DNA of 5,284 bases, from the NCBI GenBank assembly GCA_002394525.1, contig DGUF01000151.1, positions 1-5,284 on the forward strand. Reading direction: 5' to 3'. The position numbers and the translations under genes are program-made. Shown in pieces: positions 5,159 to 5,284 of the stretch (position 1 is its first letter; each line of letters starts with the position of its first letter). This DNA is from Lachnospiraceae bacterium UBA4317 (lineage in GTDB: Bacteria > Bacillota_A > Clostridia > Lachnospirales > Lachnospiraceae). The notes under the pieces are model-generated. The model was not told where the DNA came from. It was given only the letters and a program-made list of their open reading frames with translations, and did not search any database.

Positions 5159-5284
5159 TCAATATCGGATTTTACTGAGGTAGTATGCAAGGGGGTCAAC
5201 GAGTCCCGGATAAACCGTGACTTTCCCCTTGCATTTTAATTTCATCCCAAGGACTTTCGGACTCAGGATGTAGTTTATGACATC
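5159..5284 (-). CDS. Probable group II intron reverse transcriptase/maturase, C-terminal fragment
   Basis: The last 41 codons of a protein that enters from the right edge, ending with TGA at 5159-5161. The tail reads DVINYILSPKVLGMKLKCKG, then KVTVYPGLVDPLAYYLSKIRY. I do not recognise the sequence by itself. The assignment rests on position: it ends 15 nt before the intron domain V, exactly where the protein encoded in domain IV of bacterial group II introns ends. The reverse transcriptase motifs would lie further right and cannot be seen, so whether the protein is intact is unknown. The basic KLKCKGK stretch would suit the RNA-binding maturase (X) region, but this is inference. Confidence 0.6.
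   Translation of the reverse strand, partial: DVINYILSPKVLGMKLKCKGKVTVYPGLVDPLAYYLSKIRY

Larger units (their letters stand above)
5073..5284 (-). mobile_element. 3' end of a group II intron (class C-like), domains IV-VI
   Basis: The element lies on the minus strand and continues past the right edge. After the stop of a probable intron-encoded protein comes a domain V hairpin (5143 down to 5113). Its lower 8-bp helix pairs 5143-5136 with 5120-5113, including one G-T wobble; a CG bulge lies at 5122-5121; the upper helix TACG/CGTA encloses loop CGAAC. The catalytic triad position reads CGC (5142-5140), as in class C introns, rather than AGC. A 3-nt linker leads to domain VI (5109-5077): GGG/CCC, a single bulged A at 5080 as branch point, AGG/TCT, then GGAGCC/GGCTCC closed by GCTT. 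The intron should end near 5073-5075 (TAT or TATT), 6-7 nt after the branch A; the exact end is uncertain. Confidence 0.8.

Overview
The window suggests a moderately GC-rich member of the Bacillota, class Clostridia and probably Lachnospiraceae. This is inferred from strong purine Shine-Dalgarno sites (AAGGAGGG, AAAGGAG, GAGGAG), a Gram-positive-style lipoprotein with LLAGC followed by a serine-rich linker, AraC-type regulators beside sugar-transport genes, and a bacterial class C-like group II intron. No marker gene fixes the taxon.

Layout from left to right. Positions 1-89 (minus) hold the first 29 codons of a Gfo/Idh/MocA-type NAD(P)-dependent oxidoreductase. Positions 90-479 are non-coding and carry phased T-tracts and a 33-nt direct repeat in two copies. 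Positions 480-1337 (minus) encode an AraC-family regulator. Positions 1338-1516 are a spacer in which the last 38 nt of the next gene are duplicated. Positions 1517-2311 (minus) encode a HCX5R tyrosine/lipid-type phosphatase. Positions 2312-2485 are a spacer dominated by a perfect 22-bp palindrome inside a longer imperfect one. Positions 2486-3358 (minus) encode a second AraC-family regulator with an apparently intact cupin metal site. Positions 3359-3923 are a 565-bp divergent control region. Positions 3924-4937 (plus) encode a lipoprotein sugar-binding component of an ABC importer. Positions 4938-5072 hold two hairpins. About 5073-5284 (minus) is the 3' end of a group II intron: the C-terminus of a probable reverse transcriptase/maturase, then domains V and VI.

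Working model (inference): the regulator at 2486-3358 is divergent from the binding-protein gene and is the natural candidate to control it. The oxidoreductase, the phosphatase and the other regulator would belong to the same sugar or polyol (possibly inositol-like) uptake and catabolism locus. The permease and ATPase genes usually found after such a binding protein are absent from the visible downstream stretch, where the intron's 3' end lies instead.

I see no clearly new multi-gene system. The most notable items are the intron end, whose domain V and VI fold can be traced base by base, the long palindromic repeat element, and the duplicated 3' end of the phosphatase gene.
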